Below are positions 17,554-25,984 of a stretch of DNA of 64,000 bases, one piece after another. The stretch is from Rhizobiales bacterium 2SD (GTDB taxonomy: Bacteria > Pseudomonadota > Alphaproteobacteria > Rhizobiales > Beijerinckiaceae). A model generated the notes under the pieces. That model searched no databases and was not told where the DNA came from. It worked only from the letters and a program-made list of their open reading frames with translations. The DNA lies in contig SCMY01000005.1 in assembly GCA_005502805.1 (NCBI GenBank), positions 1 to 64,000 on the forward strand, given 5' to 3'. Both the position numbers and the translations under genes were made by a program. The stretch's first letter is position 1. Each line of letters opens with the position of its first letter.

Positions 17554-18828
17554 ATGGTGACCTTGCTTCTCGGCGCTTTCGCCCTGCTCATCGTCGTCGG
17601 CACGCCGATCTGGATCGCCATGGCGGGCTCGGCCCTGCTGGTGATCTTCATGGAGGGCATCCCGCTCACCGTGGCGGCACAGCGCATCGTCGCCGGCGTG
17701 CAGTCCTTCCCGCTGCTGGCCATCCCGCTCTTCACCCTCGCGGGATCGCTGATGAACGCGTCCGGCATCTCCGAGCGCCTCTTCAGCTTCACCAAGGCGC
17801 TGGTCGGCCATATCCGCGGCGGCCCGGCCCATACCCTCGTCGTCGGCGAGGTCTTTCTTTCCGGCATCTCCGGCTCCTCGGTGGCGGATACGGCCGCTGC
17901 AGCGCGGGTCTTCGTGCCGCAACTCGAGAAGATGGGCTATCCGCGCGCCTTCGGCGCGGCGCTTTCGGCCGTCGCCGGCACGCTTGGGCCGATCATCCCG
18001 CCCTCGATCCTGATGGTGGTCTACGCCTGGCAGGCGAACATCTCGCTGGGCAGCCTGTTCGTCGCCGGCATCATTCCCGGCCTGGTCATGGCCGGCTGCA
18101 TCATGGCGACCATCGCCATCATGGCGCTGAAGCGCGACTTCCGGCCGGCCGGGGCCTTCTCGCTCGCCAATCTCTGGAAGGAGTTCAGATACGCTTCGCT
18201 GGCGCTCTTGATGCCGGTGCTGATCATCGTCGGCTTCCGCGCCGGGCTCTTCACCGCGACCGAGATCGCCGGCGTCGCCGCCGCCTATTCGCTGGTCGTC
18301 GGCATGCTGATCTACCGTACGATCCGCCTCGCCGACCTGCCAGCGATCCTGATCGGCACGGCGCGCGAGACCGCGGTCATCCTCGCCATCGTCGCGGCGG
18401 CCTCGCCCTTCAGCTGGATCCTCGCCGTCGACCAGGCGCCCCAGCTCGTCACCGACTTCATGAAGTCGATCTCGACCGACCCGCTGGTCGTGCTGCTGAT
18501 CCTGAACATCGCCTTGCTGATCGCCGGCATGTTCATGGAGACGATCGCCATCATGATCATCCTGGTGCCGATCCTGCTGCCGCTGCTGACCGCGCTGCAG
18601 ATCGACCTCGTGCATTTCGGTATCGTGCTGCTGGTCAACCTCGTCATCGGCCAGGTCACGCCGCCGGTCGGGGTGCTCTGCTTCGTCGCCATGGCGATCA
18701 CGCGCGAGAAGCTCGGGCCGCTCTTCCGCGAGCTCTGGCCCTTCCTGATCGCGCTGATCGTCGCCCTTGCCATCATCACCTATGTGCCCGCGCTCAGCCT
18801 GTGGCTGCCGCGTGTGGCCGGCTTCTAA
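17554..18828 (+). CDS. TRAP transporter large permease, DctM type
   Basis: A 424-residue integral membrane protein with about 12 helices, including the conserved SLMNASGISERLFSF stretch, SSVADTAAAARVFVPQ, and GTLGPIIPPSILMVVYAW. It forms the transport pathway of the TRAP importer. The ATG at 17554 gives the normal family start (MVTLLLGAFALLIVVG); a longer frame reaching back to 16966 overlaps dctP and dctQ and is a shadow. Confidence 0.95.
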   Translation: MVTLLLGAFALLIVVGTPIWIAMAGSALLVIFMEGIPLTVAAQRIVAGVQSFPLLAIPLFTLAGSLMNASGISERLFSFTKALVGHIRGGPAHTLVVGEVFLSGISGSSVADTAAAARVFVPQLEKMGYPRAFGAALSAVAGTLGPIIPPSILMVVYAWQANISLGSLFVAGIIPGLVMAGCIMATIAIMALKRDFRPAGAFSLANLWKEFRYASLALLMPVLIIVGFRAGLFTATEIAGVAAAYSLVVGMLIYRTIRLADLPAILIGTARETAVILAIVAAASPFSWILAVDQAPQLVTDFMKSISTDPLVVLLILNIALLIAGMFMETIAIMIILVPILLPLLTALQIDLVHFGIVLLVNLVIGQVTPPVGVLCFVAMAITREKLGPLFRELWPFLIALIVALAIITYVPALSLWLPRVAGF

Positions 18829-18838
18829 GGACATCCGT

Positions 18839-20020
18839 ATGACCAGGATCAGCGAAGTCGAGATCGTCGAGTTCTCGTTCAAGGCCAAGAACCTCGGACC
18901 GTCCGCCGAGAATGCCCGCGCCGTCTACAATATTGGCTACAAGCCCAATTCCGAGCTGGAGCTGACCAAGTTCGCCGTGGTCATCCGCAGCGAGGACGGC
19001 GCCGAGGGGCAGTATGTCATGCACTGGGGCGGCACCCGCGCCACCATGGCTCAGACGCTCTCGCTCGCACCCAACATCCTCGGCCGCAATCCCGATCACC
19101 GCGAGGAGATCTGGAACGATATGAAGCGCGAGCTCCGCCAGCATGACGGCATGGGTATCGGCCCGATCGATATCGCGCTCTGGGACTTGGCCGGCAAACG
19201 CTTCGGCGCCTCGGTCTCGCAACTGCTCGGCGGCTTCCGCAGCAAGCTCAAGACCTACGCCTCGACCTATCACGGCGACCGCAATGGCGGGCTCGACAGC
19301 AAGGAGGCCTTCGTCGACTTCGCCGAGGCCTGCTACGATCTCGGCTATCGCGCCTTCAAGGTCCATGGCTGGCATGATGGCGACGCGCGCGAGGAAGCGG
19401 CCAACGTCCTGCATGTCGCCAAGGCCGTCGGCGACCGCATGACCCTGATGCTCGACCCCGCCAACGAGCTTCGGACCTTCGCCGACGCGCTCTATGTCGG
19501 GCGCGCCTGCGACGAGGGCAATTACTTCTGGTACGAGGACCCGATGCGCGATTGCGGCGTCTCGGCCTTCGCCCACAAGAAGCTGCGCGAGATGCTGAAG
19601 ACGCCGATCCTGCAGACTGAATATCTGCGCGGCTTCGAGCCCAAAGCCGATTTCCTGATCAATGGCGGCACCGACGCGCTGCGCTCCGACCCGGAATACG
19701 ATCTCGGCATCACCGGCGCGATGAAGATCGCCCATCTCGCCGAGGCCTTCGGCGTCGATGTCGAGATCCATGCTTGCGGCCCGGCCCACCGCCACTGCAT
19801 GGCCGCGACCCGCAACACCAATTTCTACGAGCTGGCGCTGGTCGGGCCTGACTGCCCGAACGCGGTGCCGCCGGTCTATGCCTGCGGCTACAGCGACCAG
19901 CTCGACGGCGTCGACAAGGATGGCTGCTTCCCGGTGCCGACCGGCCCCGGCCTCGGCGTGAGCTATGATTGGGACTACATCCGCGCCCATGAGACGGCGC
20001 GGGAGGTGTTCAGGCTGTAG
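18839..20020 (+). CDS. Enolase-superfamily enzyme, mandelate racemase/muconate lactonizing type
   Basis: A 393-residue (beta/alpha)7-barrel enzyme that abstracts the alpha proton of a carboxylate. Metal ligands are D206 (MLDP), E233 (WYEDP) and E261 (LQTEY). H311 (VEIHACG) and an Asp near 284-288 form the usual His-Asp dyad. The second-strand motif reads K174-V-H176 where the racemase group has KxK, so one catalytic lysine is a histidine. The likely role is dehydration of a sugar acid brought in by the TRAP system just upstream (10-base gap, AAGGA site). The exact substrate cannot be read from the sequence. Confidence 0.9.
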   Translation: MTRISEVEIVEFSFKAKNLGPSAENARAVYNIGYKPNSELELTKFAVVIRSEDGAEGQYVMHWGGTRATMAQTLSLAPNILGRNPDHREEIWNDMKRELRQHDGMGIGPIDIALWDLAGKRFGASVSQLLGGFRSKLKTYASTYHGDRNGGLDSKEAFVDFAEACYDLGYRAFKVHGWHDGDAREEAANVLHVAKAVGDRMTLMLDPANELRTFADALYVGRACDEGNYFWYEDPMRDCGVSAFAHKKLREMLKTPILQTEYLRGFEPKADFLINGGTDALRSDPEYDLGITGAMKIAHLAEAFGVDVEIHACGPAHRHCMAATRNTNFYELALVGPDCPNAVPPVYACGYSDQLDGVDKDGCFPVPTGPGLGVSYDWDYIRAHETAREVFRL

Positions 20021-20079
20021 CCTGTTGCGGCATTTCTTGCGTACTCTTCGAGGAGTTCGTCCGTCAGCCGGAAGCGACC

Positions 20080-20706
20080 ATGGCCGAGGATCGCCGTATC
20101 CAGTTCCTGCTTGTCGTCGCCGCCTATCTGGCGGGCTTGTGTTCGATGTTCTGGCTTGATTGGCGTCTGGCGCTCGTCATCGCCTCGAACTGCTTCTTCC
20201 TCACCTACTTCGCTTTGGCCGTGGCGAACCTTGACTATCTCCACGGCAAGACCCTGCGCACGATCGCTCGCAAGAGCGATTCTCCGGCCTATCTCATCCT
20301 CCTGACCACACTCGCCACGATCGCATCGGCGTTGCTGGCGCTTTTCCTGATCCTCGACGCCGGCAAGAACCAATCCTGAGTCTGGCTGGCGCTCGCCCTG
20401 CTGGCGGTCCCGCTCGGCTGGGCCACGATCCACACCATGGCCGCCTTCCACTACGCCCACCTGTTCTGGAAGCTGGGACCGGATGGAAAGCCCCGGCGCG
20501 GCCTTGAATTCCCGGGCGATGCCGAACCCGACGCCTGGGACTTCGTCTATTTCTCCTTCGTCATCGGCATGGCGGCCCAGACGGCCGACGTGACCATATC
20601 GGCCAAGCGCATCCGCCGGTTCGTGCTCGCCCATTCGGTCGTCGCTTATTTCTTCAATGCCGTACTGATCGCCGCCGCCGTCAATGTCGCCGTAGCAGGG
20701 AACTGA
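20080..20706 (+). pseudogene. DUF1345 membrane protein interrupted by an in-frame TGA
   Basis: Two open stretches in the same frame, 20080-20376 (99 residues) and about 20380-20706, are separated only by a TGA at 20377-20379. Together they give a full-length DUF1345 protein of about 208 residues: two N-terminal helices, a third near residues 68-92, then WLALALLAVPLGWATIHT, the HYAHLFW signature, the EPDAWDFVYFSFVIGMAAQTADV motif and a last helix. No frameshift is needed; a single base change explains it. It may be a nonsense mutation, a sequencing error, or much less likely readthrough. The function of DUF1345 proteins is unknown. Confidence 0.82.
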
Positions 20707-20880
20707 TCGCCCTCGCTGCGACGCCCGGTCTATGGCCGCGACGTTGATCTTGCGGGTCACGCGATGAAAGGCTGTCCACAATCGCGGGCGCTTGTAGCCG
20801 CTGGATCCATGTTGAAGCGTCCGTTCAGCCGGATTGCGAGACCTGCCACGGAAGATGCCGTCCGGCCGGTCAGGACATCG

Positions 20881-21978
20881 TCATTCCGAAAGCCAGAGGA
20901 GCGAGCGCGGCGAGAGCGCCAACGTGGCCGCATCATCGATCTCGAACAGGTCGCGGCCGGACTGGAAGGGCAGGTCGACGGCGACCTCGGCCGTGCCGAT
21001 GCGCGCGCCATAGCGGATGCTCGCGCCGAGAAACTCGCGGTTTGCGATGACGCAGGGGATCGCCAGCGCATCGCCTTCTTTCGCGCCTGCCTCGCTCAGG
21101 CTCGCATGCTGCGGACGAAAGACGAGCCGGGCGCCGTCCGGGATAGGGACATCTGCTGCGATCGGTAGCTTGATGCCGCCTTCGATCTCGAAGCCACGAT
21201 CCGCGCCGCTGCCGAGGACGCGGCCGTTGAGGATATTGGCGGTGCCGAGGAAGCCGGCAACGAAGAGGTTGGCCGGGCGCTCATAGAGCTCCATCGGCGT
21301 GCCGACCTGCTGGACGATGCCGTCGTTCATCACCGCGATGCGGTCGCAGATCGTGTTCGCCTCCTCCTGGTCGTGGGTGACGAAGATCGTGGTCAGGCCG
21401 AGCCGCTGCTGCAGATCGCGCAATTCGCGCCGGACCTGCACCCGCATCTTGGCGTCGAGATTGGAGAGCGGCTCGTCGAGCAGCAGCACCTTGGGCTCGA
21501 CCGCGACGGTGCGCGCGACCGCGACGCGCTGCTGCTGGCCGCCAGAGAGCTGCGAGGGCCGGCGCTCGGCGAGATGGCCGAGCCCGACGAGACCAAGCGC
21601 CGCCTCGACCCGCCGCTCGATCTCGGCGCGTTTGACTCCGCGCTCCTCCAATCCGAAGGCGACGTTGCGGCGCACGCTCATATGCGGCCAGAGCGCATAG
21701 GATTGGAAGACCATGCCGACATCGCGCTTCCACGGCGGCAGGCCGGAGATGTCCTGCCCGCCGATCGCGACGCGGCCGGTATCGGCGCGGTTGAAGCCGG
21801 CGATCAGCCTGAGCAGCGTGGTCTTGCCGCAGCCGGAGGGGCCGAGAAAGGCGAAGAACTCGCCGGGCTCGATCGCGAGGTTCACGTCCTTCAGCACATG
21901 GTTGTCGCCATAGGACAGGTTGACGCCCTCGATCGCGACCGAGACGGCCGGCGTAGTTAGGGAGACGTTTGCGTTCAT
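20881..21978 (-). CDS. ABC transporter ATP-binding protein, ferric/2-aminoethylphosphonate type
   Basis: A 365-residue importer ATPase with Walker A GPSGCGKTT (46-54), LSGGQ (144-148) and Walker B LLLLDEP (164-170), plus a C-terminal TOBE domain. Its start is two bases after the stop of the fused permease gene, so it is the last gene of the minus-strand SBP-permease-ATPase unit. By family it fits Fe3+ (FbpC), 2-aminoethylphosphonate or related importers. Its place next to phosphate and phosphonate genes favours a phosphorus compound, but this is inference. Confidence 0.92.
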   Translation of the reverse strand: MNANVSLTTPAVSVAIEGVNLSYGDNHVLKDVNLAIEPGEFFAFLGPSGCGKTTLLRLIAGFNRADTGRVAIGGQDISGLPPWKRDVGMVFQSYALWPHMSVRRNVAFGLEERGVKRAEIERRVEAALGLVGLGHLAERRPSQLSGGQQQRVAVARTVAVEPKVLLLDEPLSNLDAKMRVQVRRELRDLQQRLGLTTIFVTHDQEEANTICDRIAVMNDGIVQQVGTPMELYERPANLFVAGFLGTANILNGRVLGSGADRGFEIEGGIKLPIAADVPIPDGARLVFRPQHASLSEAGAKEGDALAIPCVIANREFLGASIRYGARIGTAEVAVDLPFQSGRDLFEIDDAATLALSPRSLLWLSE

Positions 21979-21980
21979 GG

Positions 21981-23696
21981 TCAGTGGCCCATTCCCTTGG
22001 CCTTCTGGCTGCGTTCGACGATGAGGTGCGAGAGGAAGGTGCAGGCCGCGACGAGTACGACCGCGACGACGCCGAGCGCGGCGCCAGGCCCCCGTCCGGC
22101 GGCCGACTGCATGAAGACGTAGAGCCCGTAGGCCAGCGGCGCGTCGGAGTTGGACTGCACCAGCATCAGCGTTGCCGAGAGCTCGACCGCCGCCGTCGCG
22201 AAGGAGGTGACGAAGCCGGCGAGGATGCCGCCGGTCATCAAGGGCACGACGATGCGGCGCACCGTGCGGGCCTTGGTTGCGCCGAGGTTCTCCGCGGCTT
22301 CCTCCAGCGAAACCGAGATCTGCTGGAGCGCGGCATGGCAGGCCCGCAAGGCATAGGGCAAGCGCCGGATCGCCAGCGCCAGCACGATGGTGATCCAGAG
22401 CGATGCCAGGGGCGTGCCGTCAGGCAAGGTCACGCCGTAGAAGGTCCTGAGATACCCGATGCCGAGCACGACGCCGGGGATGGCGAGCGCGGCCGAGGCC
22501 ATCCAGTCGAGCCATTCGCGCCCGATCAATTTGGTGCGCAGCACGAGATAGGCGATGGCGACGCCGAGCACGACGTCGATGCCGCCGGCGAGCGCGGCAT
22601 AGATCAGCGTGTTCTTGATGTAGAGCGAGCTCTCGCCGAAGACACGGCTGTAATGGGCGACCGTATAGGCGTCGGGCAGCGGCGAGAACGACCAGATCGT
22701 CGCGAAGGAGAGCAGCAGCAGGCCGAGATGCGGCGCCAGCACCAGCGCCAGGATCAGGATGACGACGCCATAGCCGAGCACCGCCTCATGCGGGCGCATC
22801 ACGCGCCGAGCGAGCCCGCCGCCGCCGCGCTGGGTGGTGGCGTAGTCGCGCCCCCTCAGCGCCAGCGCCGAGAGCCACATCGCCAGCACCGAGGCGATGA
22901 TCAACACGACCGAGATGACATAGCCCATCGGGTCGGCGATGCCGATCGAGGTCACCCGCAGATAGGCCTGCGGCGCCAGCATGTCCTTGACGTTGAGCAG
23001 GAGCGGCGTCGCGAGATCGTCGAAGACCTTGACGAAGACCAGCGAGGCGCCGGCGAGATAGCCCGGCAGCGCCAGCGGGAAAACGATGCGCCGGAACAGC
23101 CGGAAACCCGAGGATCCCAGATTCTGCGCGGCCTCCTCCATGGCGCGGTCGATATTGCGCAGCGCCGCCGAGAGGTTGATTAGGATGAACGGGAAATAGT
23201 GGACCGACTGGACGAAGATGACGCCGTTCAGCCCCTCCATGAAATCGATCTTGAAGCCGACCCAGTCGTCGAGCAGCAGGTTGATCGAGCCGTTGCGGCC
23301 GAAGAAGAGCTGCATCGCCACGGCGCCGACGAAGGGCGGCATGATCAGCGGCAGGAAGCCGAGCGTCTGCACGATCGCCGCGCCGCGGAAGGCGAACCGC
23401 GTGGTGAGATAGGCCAGCGGCAGCGCCAGCACCGAGGCCCAGACCACCGACATCGCCGAGACGTAGAACGAGTTCCACAGCGAGCGCATGAACAGCTCGG
23501 TGCGGACGAAGTCGTAGAAGTTGACCAGCGTGAAGGTCGAGGTGCCCTTCTCGGTGAAGGCGACGTAGATCACCGTCGCCACCGGCAGCACCAGGAAGAC
23601 GAGCAGGAAGGCCGCGATGGCGAGCGCCAGCGCAATCTGGCCGGGCGTGGCGGAGAAGGCGCGGGCGGGGGACGGGGTCGTGGGGACGGCGGTCAT
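21981..23696 (-). CDS. ABC transporter permease with two fused membrane modules
   Basis: A 571-residue permease holding two complete BPD-type permease modules in one chain. The first EAA loop reads EEAAQNLGSSGFRLFRRIVFPLALPG and the second EEAAENLGATKARTVRRIVVPLMTGG. About 12 hydrophobic segments are seen. This two-module layout is known from ferric-type (AfuB/FbpB) and some aminoethylphosphonate transporters. One chain can supply the whole channel, in agreement with a three-gene operon. It follows the binding-protein gene with an intergenic repeat between. Confidence 0.93.
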   Translation of the reverse strand: MTAVPTTPSPARAFSATPGQIALALAIAAFLLVFLVLPVATVIYVAFTEKGTSTFTLVNFYDFVRTELFMRSLWNSFYVSAMSVVWASVLALPLAYLTTRFAFRGAAIVQTLGFLPLIMPPFVGAVAMQLFFGRNGSINLLLDDWVGFKIDFMEGLNGVIFVQSVHYFPFILINLSAALRNIDRAMEEAAQNLGSSGFRLFRRIVFPLALPGYLAGASLVFVKVFDDLATPLLLNVKDMLAPQAYLRVTSIGIADPMGYVISVVLIIASVLAMWLSALALRGRDYATTQRGGGGLARRVMRPHEAVLGYGVVILILALVLAPHLGLLLLSFATIWSFSPLPDAYTVAHYSRVFGESSLYIKNTLIYAALAGGIDVVLGVAIAYLVLRTKLIGREWLDWMASAALAIPGVVLGIGYLRTFYGVTLPDGTPLASLWITIVLALAIRRLPYALRACHAALQQISVSLEEAAENLGATKARTVRRIVVPLMTGGILAGFVTSFATAAVELSATLMLVQSNSDAPLAYGLYVFMQSAAGRGPGAALGVVAVVLVAACTFLSHLIVERSQKAKGMGH

Positions 23697-23715
23697 GAGG
23701 AGCCTTGCGGAAGGG

Positions 23716-23827
23716 CGTCATGCCCGGGCCTGACCCGGGCATCTCCGGACGAGTGGCGCAGCTTCAACGGAGCCATATCCGGCATGAGATTCCCGGGTCG
23801 GCGCATGCGCGCCGCCCGAGAATGACG
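23716..23827. repeat. Intergenic hairpin-rich repeat
   Basis: The stretch between the permease and binding-protein genes begins CGTCATGCCCGGG and ends GAGAATGACG. It holds a 9-bp stem (ATGCCCGGG, loop, CCCGGGCAT) and a second hairpin built on CGGCGC and GCGCCG. It looks like the short mosaic intergenic repeats common in Hyphomicrobiales genomes. It may also set a lower mRNA level for the genes after the binding protein. Confidence 0.55.
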
Positions 23828-23832
23828 CCTCG

Positions 23833-25161
23833 CTACTTCGCCGCCTTCAGCGCCTCCTCGGCCTTGGCCTTCGCCTTGGCGTAGTTGTCGCGGGCAAAGC
23901 TCGCCCATTGCGCCTCGACCTCGGCCTGACGCGCGCCCTTCTCCTTGCCGCCGGTGAAAGCGCCGCGCAGCTCGGGGCTCGCGGCTTGCGCTTCCGTCAC
24001 CGGCAGTGCGGCGATCAGCGTCCGCGCTTCGTCGGCGAGCGCCTTGGCCTGGGCGTTGGGCTTCTTGGCCAGCGCCGCATCGACCTCGTGCAGTGTCTTG
24101 GTGACGCCCTTCAGGGCGTCGAGCTGGAAGGAGATCAGCTGGTCGAACAGCGTGTCGACCACGGCGGTGCGGGCTTCCGACTTGTCGACGTCGAAGCCGA
24201 TCATCTTCTGGAAGCGCGGATCGGTGAACGGGTTCGGATAGTCGGCGCCGGCCTTGGCATAGACGGCGGGATTGACCGGCAGGCGGCGGATGCCGGGCTC
24301 GAGCAGCACCTCCTGCCCGGCGGGCGAGAGCAGGAACTCGATGAAGGCCTCGGCCGCTGCCTTGTTCGGCGGATTGGCGATGATGCCGACATTGGCCGGC
24401 ACGACCGTGGTCACCGTCGGATAGACGAACTTGACCGGGAAGCCCGAGGCCTGGGCCGAGAAGGCGAAGAAATCGATGACGATGCCGACGCCGACCTGGC
24501 CGGAATTGACCGCCTCCGGCACGCCGAAGGAGCGCTCGGTGATCGAGTGGAAATTGCCGGACATCTCCTTGAGGGTACGCCAGCCCTTCTCCCAGCCCTC
24601 GCCTTGCAGGATGGTCTCGACCGTCAGATGCGTCGTGCCCGAGCGTGCGGGGGAGGCGATCGAGACATGGCCGTAGAACGGCGCCTTGGCGAGGTCCTGC
24701 CAGTCCTTGGGGTCGGGCAGCTTGTTGGCCTTGGCGTAACGCTCGTTCCACATGATGCCGTAGCCCGAAGCCGCGAAGCCGAAATAGAAGCCCTGCGGAT
24801 CATTGATCGGATAGGAGCCGATCTTCTCGGGAATGCCGGTCGCCTTGGGCTTGTAGGCCGAGAGCAGCTTCTTGCCCTTCAGCACCTCGAAGGCGTCGGG
24901 CGCCGAGGCCCAGAACAGATCGACCTGGTTGTTGGCCTTGGTCTCCTCGACATATTTCACGCCGGCATTGGTGTTGCGGTTCTGCACCTCCAGCGTCACG
25001 CCGGGCACCGCCTTCTCGAACGCCTTCTTGATCGGGTCGGTGACGTCCTTCGAGAACGAGGTCACCACGGTGACCTTGCCCGATGGCGCCTGCGCCTGGA
25101 CGGCCGAGGCCGCCAGGGCCAACCCCAGCGCCGAGACGAGCGCGATCCTGCGTGTAAACAT
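23833..25161 (-). CDS. Periplasmic solute-binding protein, ferric/aminoethylphosphonate type
   Basis: A 442-residue family 1 binding protein. Residues 1-25 form a signal peptide (AVQAQ). The binding domain runs to about residue 330, with VVTSFSKDVTDPIKKAFEKA at the start and ASPARSGTTHLTVE in the middle. The last 100 residues are Lys/Ala/Glu-rich and probably helical, longer than usual. I do not see the adjacent tyrosines that mark FbpA-type iron binding. The ATG at 25161 follows GGAGGATCAG. It heads the minus-strand operon and is divergent from the DUF47-Pit pair, with a Pho-box-like site between. Confidence 0.88.
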   Translation of the reverse strand: MFTRRIALVSALGLALAASAVQAQAPSGKVTVVTSFSKDVTDPIKKAFEKAVPGVTLEVQNRNTNAGVKYVEETKANNQVDLFWASAPDAFEVLKGKKLLSAYKPKATGIPEKIGSYPINDPQGFYFGFAASGYGIMWNERYAKANKLPDPKDWQDLAKAPFYGHVSIASPARSGTTHLTVETILQGEGWEKGWRTLKEMSGNFHSITERSFGVPEAVNSGQVGVGIVIDFFAFSAQASGFPVKFVYPTVTTVVPANVGIIANPPNKAAAEAFIEFLLSPAGQEVLLEPGIRRLPVNPAVYAKAGADYPNPFTDPRFQKMIGFDVDKSEARTAVVDTLFDQLISFQLDALKGVTKTLHEVDAALAKKPNAQAKALADEARTLIAALPVTEAQAASPELRGAFTGGKEKGARQAEVEAQWASFARDNYAKAKAKAEEALKAAK

Positions 25162-25239
25162 TCTGATCCTCCCTTTGGTCGTTCTGCATCCACCGGCGTC
25201 GAGGCCGGCGGTGGGCAAAGCCGGGAATCCGGATTGCCG

Positions 25240-25257
25240 TCGTCGCAAAACTGTCAC
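25240..25257 (+). promoter_or_regulatory. Pho-box-like site between the ABC operon and DUF47-Pit
   Basis: The site reads TCGTCGC-AAAA-CTGTCAC. The second half is a perfect PhoB half-site and the AAAA spacer gives the expected 11-base period; the first half matches about four of seven. It lies 68 bases before the DUF47 start and 79 bases from the divergent binding-protein start. In Sinorhizobium meliloti PhoB represses orfA-pit and activates high-affinity systems, so such a site could switch both genes. Confidence 0.5.
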
Positions 25258-25324
25258 AAAAGGCGCGGGCATGTCATCCCGCTCTTTGCCGCGGGCTGGA
25301 TCAAGCTGGTGAGAGGCCGTTCCG

Positions 25325-25969
25325 ATGCTGGGCTGGTTCCAAAAGCTGCTGCCGAAGGAAGACAAGTTCTTCGTGCTGTTCGAGGCGCACGCCGTCACGC
25401 TCGTCGCCGGCGCCAGAGCGCTGGACGGGCTGCTGTCCGGCTCCACGACGATCGAGACCGGCTGTGCCGAGATCTTCAAGCAGGAGGACCTGGCCGATGA
25501 GATCGCCGGCCAGGTCATGCTCGAAACCGGCCGCACCTTCATCACCCCTTTCGACCGCGGCGACATCGAGGAGCTGATCGGCTCGATGGACGACGCCATC
25601 GACCAGATGAAGAAGACCGCCAAGGCGATCACGCTCTACGAGGTCGAGCGTTTCGAGCCTGCGATGGCCGAGCTCGGCGCCGTCGTCGTGCAGGCTTCGG
25701 AGCGCGTCGCGCTGCTCCTGCCGATGCTGCGCGACATCAAGAAGCACGCGGTTGGCATCGGCGCGCTCGCCAAGGATATCGGGGCGATCGAGGAGCGCTC
25801 CGACGTGCTGTACGACCAGGGCCTGAAGGAGCTGTTCAAGGCCCATCGCGGGACCGATGCGATGGGCTTCATCGTCGGCGCCGAGATCTACGACCACTTG
25901 GAAAAGGTGGTCGACCGTTTCGAGGACGTGGCCAAGCGCGTCAGCCGCATCGTGCTCGAGCATCTCTGA
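25325..25969 (+). CDS. DUF47 (PhoU-like) protein paired with Pit
   Basis: A 214-residue all-helical PhoU-like protein with the family features ETGRTFITPFDRGDIEELI and ERSDVLYDQGLKELF. It is called OrfA or Pap in orfA-pit operons, where it is needed for low-affinity phosphate uptake by the Pit transporter, likely as a regulator at the membrane. The pit gene follows after 15 bases. Length and motif layout are normal. Confidence 0.93.
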   Translation: MLGWFQKLLPKEDKFFVLFEAHAVTLVAGARALDGLLSGSTTIETGCAEIFKQEDLADEIAGQVMLETGRTFITPFDRGDIEELIGSMDDAIDQMKKTAKAITLYEVERFEPAMAELGAVVVQASERVALLLPMLRDIKKHAVGIGALAKDIGAIEERSDVLYDQGLKELFKAHRGTDAMGFIVGAEIYDHLEKVVDRFEDVAKRVSRIVLEHL

Positions 25970-25984
25970 GAAGCGTCGCGCGCC

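Noticed and set aside
21969..23183. A 404-residue plus-strand frame opposite the fused permease
   Set aside because: It is a shadow with Arg/Gln/His/Asp-rich composition; the minus strand has clear permease loops.
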